Shown: positions 33,920-44,957 of the stretch, piece by piece
Numbering within the stretch: position 1 is the first letter of the stretch
Layout of the letters: the number at the start of each line of letters is the position of its first letter
Assembly: GCA_029204225.1 (NCBI GenBank)
Contig: CM055093.1
Coordinates: 29,027,777 to 29,091,776, forward strand
Source of the DNA: Diphasiastrum complanatum
Lineage: Eukaryota > Streptophyta > Lycopodiopsida > Lycopodiales > Lycopodiaceae
Length of the DNA stretch: 64,000 bases
Direction of reading: 5' to 3'
The notes under the pieces: model-generated
Told to the model about the DNA's origin: nothing
What the model saw: only the letters and a program-made list of their open reading frames with translations
Databases searched by the model: none
Program-made: the position numbers and the translations under genes

Positions 33920-34498
33920 CTAAGACCTTGAGTTTTCAAACACCTGCAAAAACAGATTCAAAAGATCTATGCCATTTGGCCCTCCTTTGATGCTTTTGAC
34001 TAGCTCCAAATTGACACCTTTCCTTTTGTGTTGTTGTAGCCCTTTGAGACCAACCTGTTGATTTTCCTCTTGAACATCAAAGATATGAATATCTTCAGAC
34101 TTGAACCTCTGAAAAGACTCACTCTCAAACATATGATCTAGATCCAACAAGATCTCATCAATGCTTGATCTCGAATTTCCACAAAGGTTAGTGAAAACAA
34201 TGCCACCATCGCAAAGCAAAAGATAGATTCCAAACTTTTCATCCAACACGAAGTAGAGTAGGTGAAGATGAGTATCAAACCTAATAAATCCAGCCTTCTT
34301 GATTTCATAACAAACCTCAAAAAGCTCACCAATGAGGTCTCCCTTTCCTTGAAGAAATTGCCTCTCGATTTGCTCCATGTAGTCTTTTCCAACCAGCCTT
34401 TTGCCATCTCGATCATGAGTGATCGATTCATAATCATAGAATCCTTTGAGTTGATGAAGAGATGTGAGATCCATGCCTTGGATCTTCCCAAGAACCAA
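33920..34498 (-). CDS. captured ORF in element B, 192 residues, unknown function
   Basis: The frame includes SITHDRDGKRLVGKDYMEQI, QFLQGKGDLIGELFEVCYEI, KKAGFIRFDTHLHLLYFVLD, EKFGIYLLL, IVFTNLC, SSIDEILLDLDHMF and ends in a Lys-rich region with DVQEENQQVGLKGLQQHKRK. Element A holds the same order of blocks with about 90% nucleotide identity, one 9-nt in-frame length difference and a mix of silent and replacement changes. No signal peptide or membrane segment is seen. It has no resemblance to gag, protease, integrase, RT or RNase H. Whether it is translated is unknown; the start is not secure because the homology in element A continues upstream in other frames. Confidence 0.5.
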   Translation of the reverse strand: MVLGKIQGMDLTSLHQLKGFYDYESITHDRDGKRLVGKDYMEQIERQFLQGKGDLIGELFEVCYEIKKAGFIRFDTHLHLLYFVLDEKFGIYLLLCDGGIVFTNLCGNSRSSIDEILLDLDHMFESESFQRFKSEDIHIFDVQEENQQVGLKGLQQHKRKGVNLELVKSIKGGPNGIDLLNLFLQVFENSRS

Positions 34499-35039
34499 TC
34501 TTCCATTGCCCTTTCCTTCACAAGACTCCCTCCATCATAAGAAGTAGAAACCTCAAAAACATTAGAAGCCATGAAAAAATTCATTAGTACCTTCAACATA
34601 AGGATGATTGAAGTAATCTCTTTTTTCAAACGAGAACTTCTATTCAATGATTTAGATATGGTAATGACTCATATGATAATGATTCTTCCTCACTATCATT
34701 CACAATTACATCAATAAAAGTACATCCTACTTTGAATACTTCACATATTTCTCTTCTTCTTGACTTGTGACTATCTCCCTCACCAAGTCTCATGATAGAA
34801 CCGTTTGATCTACTCTCTTTATGAAGACATGTGACTCCACTTGTTGCACAAATGACTTTCTTGGAATCATAACAAAGAAATGTCGAAGAACGCCTCCTTC
34901 ATGCATGCAACTATCAACATTTTTTTTTATAGGATCAAATAAGTCATTAGCAACAAACTTTTTCAGGGAAGAACCTTCACCACGTACATTGATGAAGTTA
35001 GCTCTTTCCTTATCTTTTGCATGCTTGCACCTTCCATGA

Positions 35040-35223
35040 AGAACCTTTGATCATACCTCATTTGATCATGTTGTGCCAAGGGCCTTTGTTTCACTCCTAC
35101 AACAATTTCCAACAACTCATTCATCTCAAGGAGAGACTCCATTCTCACCTTCCAAGTAGAATTGTTGCTTGAGATAAGCCTATCATTGCTTTCCAACATA
35201 AAGCCTCCACTTGTGGTTGCCAT
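35040..35223 (-). pseudogene. element B gag N-terminus, cut after about 60 residues
   Basis: The ATG at 35223 starts MATTSGGF, MLESNDRL and STWKVRMESLLEMNELLEIV, the same gag family as element A. The frame then runs straight into captured sequence equivalent to about 11755 in element A. Confidence 0.8.
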
Positions 35224-35713
35224 GTTGCAATGAATTGATCTTCTCTTTCAACCTGTTCAAATGCACAAAGCACTTTCTTGAATGTCAACAAATGAAAACT
35301 CAAGAAGAAATCACAAAGATATGGAACCTCACAAATCTCTTTCTTGCACCAAACCTAGAGCAAAATCAACACATAGAATGGGAGATACTTGATCAACACA
35401 TGATCAACCTACAATCTCATGAACTTTTGTACTTTCTAAACTTGAAACACACTCTTAAAAAATAAAAGGTCCAACAACCTCAAATATAAGAGATCCAAAC
35501 AAATTTAGGGTTTTGACAAAAGTACAAAAAATTGAATCTTGCAAATTCTACATGCAAATGTTATAAACTTGATATAGATTCTCGTAGCCTTCAATGAGAC
35601 CTTCCTAATGCAATTAAAGTCGCCCAAATCCAGTAAGTAATGTGTGAAATCGACACAATCCTATATTGAGTTTTGATATACAAAAAATCAATTCTACACA
35701 TGAAAAATGCTAA

Positions 35714-35847
35714 AGATGGATGATCCTTCAACAATCTGCACCAAAAGCTCTGATACCATGTGAAGAAATATGAATCACTAAGATGGATGATCCTTCAATA
35801 ATCTGCACCAAAAGCTCTGATACCATGTGAAGAAATATGAATCACTA
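35714..35847 (-). repeat. 67-bp tandem duplication spanning primer-binding site and LTR start
   Basis: Two units (35714-35780, 35781-35847) each carry 'gctctgatacca' and the first bases of the LTR (tgtgaagaaatatgaatcac). The real LTR begins at 35826; the unit 1 copy holds an extra primer-binding site at about 35747-35758. Confidence 0.88.
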
Positions 35848-36480
35848 AGATCCAAAATGTCCCTTTATCTTTGGTTATGAATGTCAACACATCTATCAAC
35901 ATTGACAATGTAGAAATCTAACATCAACTACACAAAAGTGATGTAAACTCAATAAGATCTTGATCAAACATCAAATATATGATAAAATGAAGTTTATGTC
36001 CGTACATTAACAGTAAGGTACTATATTTCACACGTGTGAATCCAATACATAACATAAAATTGCCTTCTACACACAAGATTGCATAATATCAACACTATAG
36101 TGCAAAAATGGATATATGAATCCACTGAAGAGAACTCATGTATAAGCATGAATGAGGTGAGAGAGAGAATGATACTCTTCCCACGTGTGTACATCTATTT
36201 ACAGTAGATCCATGACCTCTTTTGAATTTGGTTTCCCTCTATAGAAACTTCCAGATCAAAAACCCTACTAGAAATATGGACTAGATTCAATGAACCAAAC
36301 ATTCAAATTTGAAACTTCCAAACTCGACCTTCTAACTTTCCCACACTTTCCAAAAGTGGTAATCCAAATGGACATAGACTAAAATAACTTTCATAAAGTT
36401 TATCTCTAAGTCTAAAATGCATGTTGGCCTAATATTGACAATTAACCAAAATATGACTAAACTATTTGAAATTTCTCACA
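35826..36480 (-). repeat. 5' LTR of element B
   Basis: This 655-bp LTR runs from TGTGAAGAAATATG to ATTTCTCACA and is the same family as the element A LTRs. It holds TTCACACGTGTGAA at 36027-36040. Confidence 0.9.
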
Positions 36481-37937
36481 GCCTACAAGCGTGGTAGCCC
36501 AAGGGTGCCATCACAAGGGGGAAGTCCTAGAGATGAGGGCCTTCTCCTATACCTATAGCATTAAGCTCTAGAAAACATTTAGCTCAATTCCGATTATCTC
36601 CAAGATTATGTATCACAAAGCTTATAATCAAGTAAGCCTAGAAGGAAATTAAAGGCACACAAAAGTTGACTAGGCATGGACATGGAAGGAAACCTAGAAG
36701 AGACACACCTTGTGCTACCCTACCACGTTTGAGTCAAAGCTAAAAATTGGATTATCCGGGAAATGGAATAAGCAATAGACTAGTCATAAAAATGGAATAT
36801 GAAGGGACATAAAAAATACAACGAGAGCATGCTCCCCATGCTTACGATAACTCTTTCCTGGGACGTCAAAGGCAGGCCGGTAGCATGTTCCAACAAAATA
36901 TGTCGAAACCACACTTTACTTAGTGGGCAATACGTCCTAAGAGCTCCTCCCCATGGATACGAAAGAGCCACTTGTTTCCTAGATTCGTTTGGAACTTATG
37001 TCCCCATGGAACTTGTTATGGTGAGTGGTGGGTTCAGAGGCCTCTTCTACCTACCCTCCAAGGCCATTCTACCCACCCTCGGCTCTTCTACCTACCCTCT
37101 AGGGTCATTCTACCCACCCTCTAAATGCACTACTCACTTGAATAGAGAATGGGTCCGGACTAGAATCTCCAATCCATGGGGAGGAGGTCTCAATACCCAC
37201 TATGTGCTAACTTACTGGTCCCTTTTGTAGGGTCAGCAGCCTAGGCATGCTAGGAGCATTTGGATTGAGATCCTTGTCATTACTAGATTTGCTAAGGTAT
37301 TAGGTTTGGTAAAAGATGAGGTGCTACTTGTAGATGAGTTTGAACATTAAAATAAATTTTTTTCATTATTTTTTCTTTTTGTTTTTTCTAATCTTTTTTA
37401 TTGAATGCGGAGAGCAAAGATTCTGGTGATATATGGTGAGCTTACATAATCTGAAATGGCAATAATTTGTTTTGTAGATCGAATGATGATCGTACGCCGG
37501 GTTGATGAAGAGCGTCACCAATTGCTGATTCTTGTCATGATCGTTTCCTATAACAGCACCATCACCTTCCTGAGGATGGCCAATTGCTCAGGGCGCCAGA
37601 TCAGAGCTCTCATGGCAACCTCGCGACGCTAGCGGAAAGAGTTGATTTAGTGTAAGAATCGCATCTGTTTTTGGGTTTGTGCTTTGATCTTTGGCATGCG
37701 TCTTTGATCGCTGAATTGACCAACACTGCTCCACCAGCGATGAATTAAATAATAAGCTTCTTGCCGGATGACGGAAGGACGTCTAGATAGATGTACTTCT
37801 GTACGTATTATAGGCAATGCGGTGTATGCGCGGAATATTGGCTGATGATATGCAGAGGTGAGGAGCGAAAGGTGGGTGTTCTTGTGATGTGAGGTTGATT
37901 TAATTGATTAAGATCGCAAAAAAGATTAAAGTGTGCA
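36481..37937. other. intergenic region upstream of the glycosyltransferase gene
   Basis: No gene was recognised. A pyrimidine-rich short repeat (ctacc[ct]accctc, about 37045-37125) lies here. The last few hundred bases before 37938 should hold the promoter and 5' UTR of the host gene, but no clear TATA box could be assigned. Confidence 0.5.
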
Positions 37938-38142
37938 ATGAGGATGCTCAAGAAGGCTGTCAAGATGGGAATTCAGCGCACAACACATGTGGTTGTTTCA
38001 ACGTTCCTGCTCCTATTCCTGGGGATTTTTGCTTTGATCGCCTGCTATCCTTCCTTTCTTGCCGGATTCGACTTCAAGAGAGACGTGTTTCAGCAGCGCC
38101 CAATTACAATAAAAGCTTGCGACAAGCTCAATGTTTCAAGTG

Positions 38143-38186
<44 letters not shown>

Positions 38187-39515
38187 TATTCGTTTCTTGA
38201 TGCTAAGCAAAAGAGCGCCTTTTGGACCTGCCTATCCAAACTTCCTTAACGAAGGCTCAAAAGCAAAACCTCGCGCATGCAGCTGAGTTCAATTCAAAAG
38301 CCTAGGGTTAGCTACTTATAATCAACGAAGGCCCTAGTCTGGTGCGTTACGTCGGCCAATATAAGTTCGAATAGACAGAGCAGCATATTTGAAGACACTT
38401 TGACGTAGCTTAGGACAGTTGCATGGCTTTGCTGGGGCACCGTACTGTTACGATGGCGATGTCGCCGATGTCTTATGGGTCATCGTCTTCTTTAAATATT
38501 TAGTCTTTATAAGTGATGGAATTTTCGGACCGCAAGTTACCGAAGGTTGTTCTATATGATTAATACATGTCGCATGTGTTGCACGAATTCTAGAATGATT
38601 TAACCTGTTGTAATAGCAATATTTACTGGTTATAATCATTTTTCACTGCACTGGAGGATCCACAGTGACCGACCCAATGTATTACCTTCCCAAGTCAAAA
38701 TGCATGATCCAAAGCTCTGACACATCAACATGACCCTTTTGGCGAACGTGCTTTATAAATTGTACTATGTAGAGAAGGATTCCAGGATACACGTCATTCC
38801 CATGTTGCATACCTGCTACTATAATATGTTAGCTCCAGCCAGTTCTAGTTCCTCTAGTTGGGATTAAGCATAATCTGCGATTTTTCCTCATCTTTTTCTA
38901 GCAAGCATAAATTGAAGAAGTAGAAGGATTGGCACATTCGATTAGTTGAACTTCACTGAGTCGAAATTGCAATCTGGAACAGCAAATACCTCCTGGAATG
39001 AAGTAAAGTGACCAAAAATGTAAACGTTTATCGTTGTCATGGAAATTCTTGAGATATTATAAGTTGCGTGTCTAAACAGAGAATGAATATACTGATTCTG
39101 CAGGCTACGGCGGTAATGCACTCAAAGTTCATGATTTAGATATAACAGCACTAAAAGCCAATGAGGAGCGAATTCGTCATCTATTGAGTCTTTGGGAAGC
39201 CTCTCCATCACTTGACAGCAAATATATCAGTCGTTCCACTGGGAGCAATATCCAATTGTCAGAAAAAGTTCTTGCAAACATGCCGCGTGCACCACATTTG
39301 GAAGACTGCAAGTCTCGATCAATTCAAAATGAGCGGCTAGACACTCGAGACAATGATGGGAGGCGTCCAACCTGGCTACCTTGGAAGGGGCAGTTGGGTG
39401 CTGTTGGAAAGAACATTGAAGAGGAAGATGCGGGGGAGGAGATGCTCTACAATGAAGCACGAACCATGGAAGGTCCTTATCCACCATGGGTAGGTCAGAC
39501 AACTCATCTGCTATA

Positions 39516-39565
<50 letters not shown>

Positions 39566-42500
39566 ATGACACTCTTGTGAATTGGACTGGTACATTAAAA
39601 TGCCATATTGACGGTTTCATTGGTATCTAGTTTAGCTCTATGTGCAACCATCTCAAAAAGAAGTGTAAACTAGGTAGAGGTATTACAAATATACACCTCT
39701 CATAACTAGTCTATTGTGACCATTGAATGATGAGTGTTGCAACTAAGTCATTATCCACTTATTAGCCATTGTGTATTTATTGAACCGGTAATGTTACAAG
39801 TTACATGTTGCATACCTATGTAATTGGCATTACTTAAGTTTTAAAGAAGCATAATTTATGTTTCAAGAAACATAAGTTATGGTTCAAGAAGCATAAGTTA
39901 TGAAGGAGTCTCTCGACATTTCATTTGACTTCTCTCTTTTCATTGGCTTGCGAGGGCACTCTCTAGTGTTTAGAGTGGAGTTACAAATCCCCATCTATAA
40001 AAGAGGGTTAGGCTGCTCATTGGAGGGGAGATTTATAGAGAAATGCTTGCTTCTACTCTTGTGTGTTAAGACTAGTATAGAGAGCACTCTTGTTGTGGAG
40101 CAATCTCTTGAGAGGATCACTATCTTTGGTATGGGACTGAGGTAGTGATAGGGTCTTAAGAATGCTTGTGTTTGTGATGGTGAACTAGTGAATGTAAATG
40201 GTGTAGCAAGGGGGTACTAGATTGGCATGAACACTTGCTTGCATTAGCATGAATATAGCTATGGTTGGGTGGTGAATTCTTGAGGCCACTTGATTGTCTA
40301 ATTTTAAAGGATCTTTGGAGTAGAAGAGGAGAGGAGGTCTTTGGAAACTTGGAGCTTGGACAGCCATCCACAAGAGGAGCTTGAAGACATCTACATTGCT
40401 TGGATCAAGGAGGAGCATCATTGAGGCCAAGCCTACATCAGTTATACACAGAGGGAGGGATAGGCTAAGAGTTTGCTTGATGGATATGCACATTGACCTA
40501 GAGACTTTTTAGGCACAATTAGGAGTACCACAAGTAGAGGGAGCAATGGCCCAACAAGGCCTTGACAAACCTAGAGGGACAACAATAGAGGTACAGAAGA
40601 GACAGGGACAAAGGCAAAGGTTCAAGCAAACAACAACACATCATTGAGGAGGATTCCCTATTTTCCTACTTATCCTCCAATAATGAGGAGGAATCTTCAT
40701 TTAATCATGATGCCCTCAAGTCATAGGGATTATGAGTTAATTTAATATCGCAAAACTCTATGAGTCCATTGTCTATATATCGTACTCATGTACTTGCATT
40801 GGCACCACTCTTTGTCATACAACATATATATCATATGGTTTATGACATTTTGATCATTCTTATGAGACATGTGTGGAATCTGGATTTTCATGTTTTTATC
40901 ATGTAGATTGTAATTACTTCCAAGTTTAGTATACTATGTGCTTTATGTATGCTTTGTATGCATGGTTACAGTCAAACGATTCAAACGTCCATGTTTGAAA
41001 CATGTTTGAATGAAAGTTCCAAATGTTTAAAATAAAATCCTAATATATGTTTATATTTCTGTTTTAGGTTTTAAACAATTTTATTGCTAATTTAAGTGTT
41101 GGAAAGCAAGTACACATGTTGTAGAAAAATCAACAATTCCAAAATACTATAAAAAATAAAAGAAGAAAATATATCCAAAAAAAATAAAGAATTGATTATT
41201 AAAGGGTCTCCCCAATCTTATCCATAAATGAGATTGAGTGTATAATTGTCTTGATCAACCAACCTCAATACATGGTACATTCGGATTGCAGGACCTCACC
41301 TAGATTGTCGACACGGCATGATCAGAAATTATCTCCAAAATGTATTATCCGTTGGAACTTGAGTCCAGTCGGCTCGTGGACATGAACCTATTGTCGTAGG
41401 AGCCCTAGGAGTTGCCAACTCTATTGAATTTGCCCTACCTCCCCAAGTTGGCTTAAGAGACTCTACACCAACTTACACCCCTTATTAAAATGCATGCCTT
41501 GTGATGATGGAGATGGTGAAAGTGAATACAATTTTCATGATCTTGTGCATTGTTCATGTTCCCAAAAAATCATGGGTGGCCCCATGTCACAAGTTTATGA
41601 CCCCTCCTTTGACACCATGTGATGGTGTAGCCACAAGTAATCTACTATTTAAAAACAAGTGATGTGAAAAGTTTTTAGATTTGTAATACTCGTGTTGGAG
41701 GGGGAAGTCCTTGTTGAAATCAACGATCCTTGGTCTTCCTTGGTCTTCCAATTGTCGAGTTGATATCTCTTATACATTACATGCGATGATGTTCATTTAG
41801 ACAATATGGGTGGGGGTCTTTGGGTCCTCACTCAAGCTAGCTAATAAGATAAGCAGCTTGTTACGGAAGTTCCTCACTTTAGGAGCAAGCTCTTCCTAGT
41901 ATGATTTTGACCACTAAGGGGCGGGCCCCCACCAACCATCAGCGCTCTAAGTCAGTGCTAACGGACGTGACACTGCGGCCGCACCTACAGTGCTAACTGA
42001 AATAGTGCATTTTCTAATATGGCATGGTTAAGCAAGTGAATGTGCTCCTTGCCTCCATTGGAAATATTGGAAGCAACTGTATGCAACGAAGCTCTGGAAA
42101 TCCAGCAAATTTGCCTCTGCTCCTTACCTCCATTGGAAATATTGGAAGCAACTGTATGCAACGAAGCTCTGGAAATCCAGCAAACTTGCCTCTGCTCCTT
42201 ACCTCCATTGAAAGTATTGGAAGCAATTGTATGCAGCGAATCTAACGAAATTGGAAGTCCTCCCAACTGGTCTTTTTGGGTGCAGCATTCATCAAACATT
42301 CACGTGGAAGTCTACAACATCTTAGAGCTAAACTGTCCATCGTGTGACACAAGTGCAAGCATTCCCAGACCAAATTTGGATTGCAAAAGCTTGCCATGGA
42401 CAGAGTGGCTTTGTTGTGGCTGCCTGTACCTAACTAAACATAATGGAGAGGTGCTCTTGGGCCCACAATTAGATTCAGTCATCCCGAACAGCTTTCGCTA

Positions 42501-44771
42501 ACTCCCTGTGGGGCCGCATATATTCGGTTAGCACTAACTGAATCGGTCATCAGCTGGCTAACGGAACAGTACTAAATGTTGGTGGGGCTCGCCCCTAATA
42601 TAAGGAGTGGGCTCTCTTCCATCTATTTCTCAACTCAGATGTGGAAACAATTGCTCAGATTTGGATCTAACCTAGAAGGAGAAGTGCTTGCCACTTCTTT
42701 TGAATCATTAATGTTGGTCTGCTTTCCTAATCTGATTGTTGATGTTGTGACCTGACTAACAGCTGCATGATTATTATGCCTTTGCCTGCGGACACAAAAT
42801 AAAAGCTTGACTGTCTTTTTGAATATTTATCATGAAGAGGAAATCACATTCCCTGCACTGACGCCAACATACACATTTCTGAATTGGGCAGGTGGAAGGG
42901 GCAGTTGAGGATAACTTGCCAATGACCAGACGTGTTCAAAGAGATATCTGGCTGCACCAACATCCCCAAAACTGCAGCGATCCAAGAATCAAATTCCTGT
43001 TTACAGAATGGGACTCAAGGCCAAATCTGGGACTTGGAGGTCTTATAATATCCTTGTCAGGAATCCTAGCTAGTGCACTGGAGGATAAAAGAGTGCTTGT
43101 CACAGATAACTTCACACGAGCTGACCATGATGGTTGTAAAGGTACAAACTTGCAAAACTATAGCTCTTCCATATTTCTTTAAAGTCGTTGGTGAAAAGTG
43201 TTGCATTTACGAAAGAGGGCAGTGCCATGGGCGATTATTTACGAAGAACAGTGCTCTGAAATAATCACTCTACAACGAGCTAATTCCCACCTAAGCTATT
43301 CTTTACTACTAGCCTCCGTACCAAACAGATTGCATGAAGCCATTCAACGCATGGTCAAGTTCTGACTTTTGGTTGGGCGATTAATTCGACGAAGCTATAG
43401 CTGAATTTGTCTACATTTATATGTTTCGCTAGAATGCGAAATACACTATTGTGTTGATGAAGCATTGACTGACAGTTAGTCCATGAATGAAAGGTTGTTG
43501 TCCTGGTTTCAAGTTAATCTTGAAGCAGTTATATATGGCATTGCACTTTGCAGGTTGCGATGATGGGCTAATACAGCAGTCTCAACATTACTTTGGCCTC
43601 TCATGCAGAGCATGTTTTGTAGTTTCACTTTTGTGCTTTGTCAAACTAACATCTAAATTGAGTTATGTTCAGAAGTGTAACAAGGATATAAGACCCAAAG
43701 CTGCAATTCATTAGACTAGAAAGTTTCCATATGTTTCTATGTTTGCCGCGTTGAAATTGTTTTTGTGAAATGCAATGCCAGAAAAAGAGGCAACCCCTAG
43801 GGTGGCTTTAGATTGTCATTGCACTTCCTGATAGGCGAGAAGAACGCTATTGAATCTCTTGCACTTGTCATGACTCTTTTAGAATGAGTTGGCCCGTCAT
43901 AATCACACTCTTCAGTGCTTGGACAAGACCCATCAGTGTAGTCTATGAATCTAGTCCTTGCTTGTGATTGGCCCACTGGTCCAGTGGCAGCTCATCTAAC
44001 TGACTATCATTTCCTAGAAACTCGTACCTTTGGCCATTACAAAGAATAGAGGTAATTTCTTTTGTGAGCATCGAACTAGGTGCTTATTCTAACTCGTGCG
44101 TCTCATTGCATGCTACTTACTTTGTAAACAACTTACTACTCCAATCACGTTCCAGCAAACGGTTTGTAAGAGATTTTTTAACCAACCAAACAAAAAACGG
44201 GCAACCAGTAACTAAGAGCGTATCAACTCAAATTCAGTCTCAAAAGGAAGTAGCAAGGAGCCGTGTCATCACTAAACTTGCAAATAACTCATACGTTTCT
44301 TGCAAAACCTACTCTAAGGTTATTCAGACATAGAGGTTGCAATGTTCCACTCTGTCAATATATTTATTAACTAAAGTTTAAACAAAAACTTTCAGAGTCC
44401 TTATATTAAGTATAATATAGAGCATTTTGGAGAGTGCTGATAGCAATGTTCCACTTTGTCAATATATTTTTCAACTAAAGTTTAAACAAAAACTTTCAGA
44501 GTCCTTATATTACGTATAATATAGAGCATTTTGGAGAGTGCTGATATATTACACCATTTCTTCTGGCTTGAAGGGGCTGCACACTCCCAGTGGTCATGCT
44601 ATTTTTTGCCAGAAACTTCCGAAGAATGCAGGCAGCGGGCTTTGGATTTATCCAAGCAAAAGAAAGCATGGGATGATGGTGTGATAGTCGATGCAGGGGA
44701 CTTCTCATCTTCAAATATCTGGTTCGGCAAGATTCCAGAGTAGGTACTAGCAACCTGATCTGTTGCAAGAC

Positions 44772-44862
<91 letters not shown>

Positions 44863-44914
44863 TAGAATGTATGCTGTGAAAGACAAAACTAGCAACCTAA
44901 TCTGTTGCAAGACC

Positions 44915-44957
<43 letters not shown>

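Larger units (their letters stand above)
33348..36480 (-). mobile_element. element B, internally deleted relative of element A with the same captured segment
   Basis: On the minus strand the order is 5' LTR (36480-35826), primer-binding site, leader, start of gag (MATTSGGFMLESNDRL from 35223), then a direct jump at about 35040 into the captured segment, which continues to about 33880, then a 5'-truncated 3' LTR to 33348. Compared with element A it lacks most of gag and all of protease, and a second deletion joins captured sequence (equivalent to about 13082 in A) to the LTR interior. The flanks GCCTG (33343-33347) and GCCTA (36481-36485) look like a 5-bp target duplication with one change. 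Confidence 0.85.
41918..42595. mobile_element. PIF/Harbinger-like non-autonomous DNA transposon, TSD TAA
   Basis: This 678-bp element has imperfect terminal inverted repeats: GGGGCGGGCCCCCACCAAC at the left and, inverted at the right, GGGGCGAGCCCCACCAAC. Each is flanked by TAA (41915-41917, 42596-42598). Three-base TWA duplications and G-rich ends fit PIF/Harbinger. Inner inverted repeats (cagtgctaactga / ttagcactaactga) lie inside both ends. There is no transposase. The interior holds a 75-bp unit in three tandem copies and a 153-codon frame. Confidence 0.75.

Noticed and set aside
34138-34647. 169-residue minus ORF overlapping the captured frame of element B
   Set aside because: It is partly a shadow of the 33920-34498 frame. 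Only its upstream piece corresponds to element A sequence, in a different frame, so it is not listed separately.
36799-37230. 143-residue ORF upstream of the host gene
   Set aside because: It has no recognisable motif; the middle is a pyrimidine-rich simple repeat and there is no sign of splicing or conservation.
41985-42299. Minus-strand repeat ORFs as a tandem-repeat protein
   Set aside because: They are the antisense of the 75-bp triplication inside a DNA transposon; a period divisible by three keeps all frames open.
41915-42598. Mutator or hAT origin for the intronic DNA transposon
   Set aside because: The duplication is TAA (3 bp), not 8-11 bp, and the G-rich ends fit PIF/Harbinger better.
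44599-44910. Ser/Leu-repeat ORF on the minus strand
   Set aside because: It is a translation of the TG/GA microsatellites and of exon 4 in reverse.
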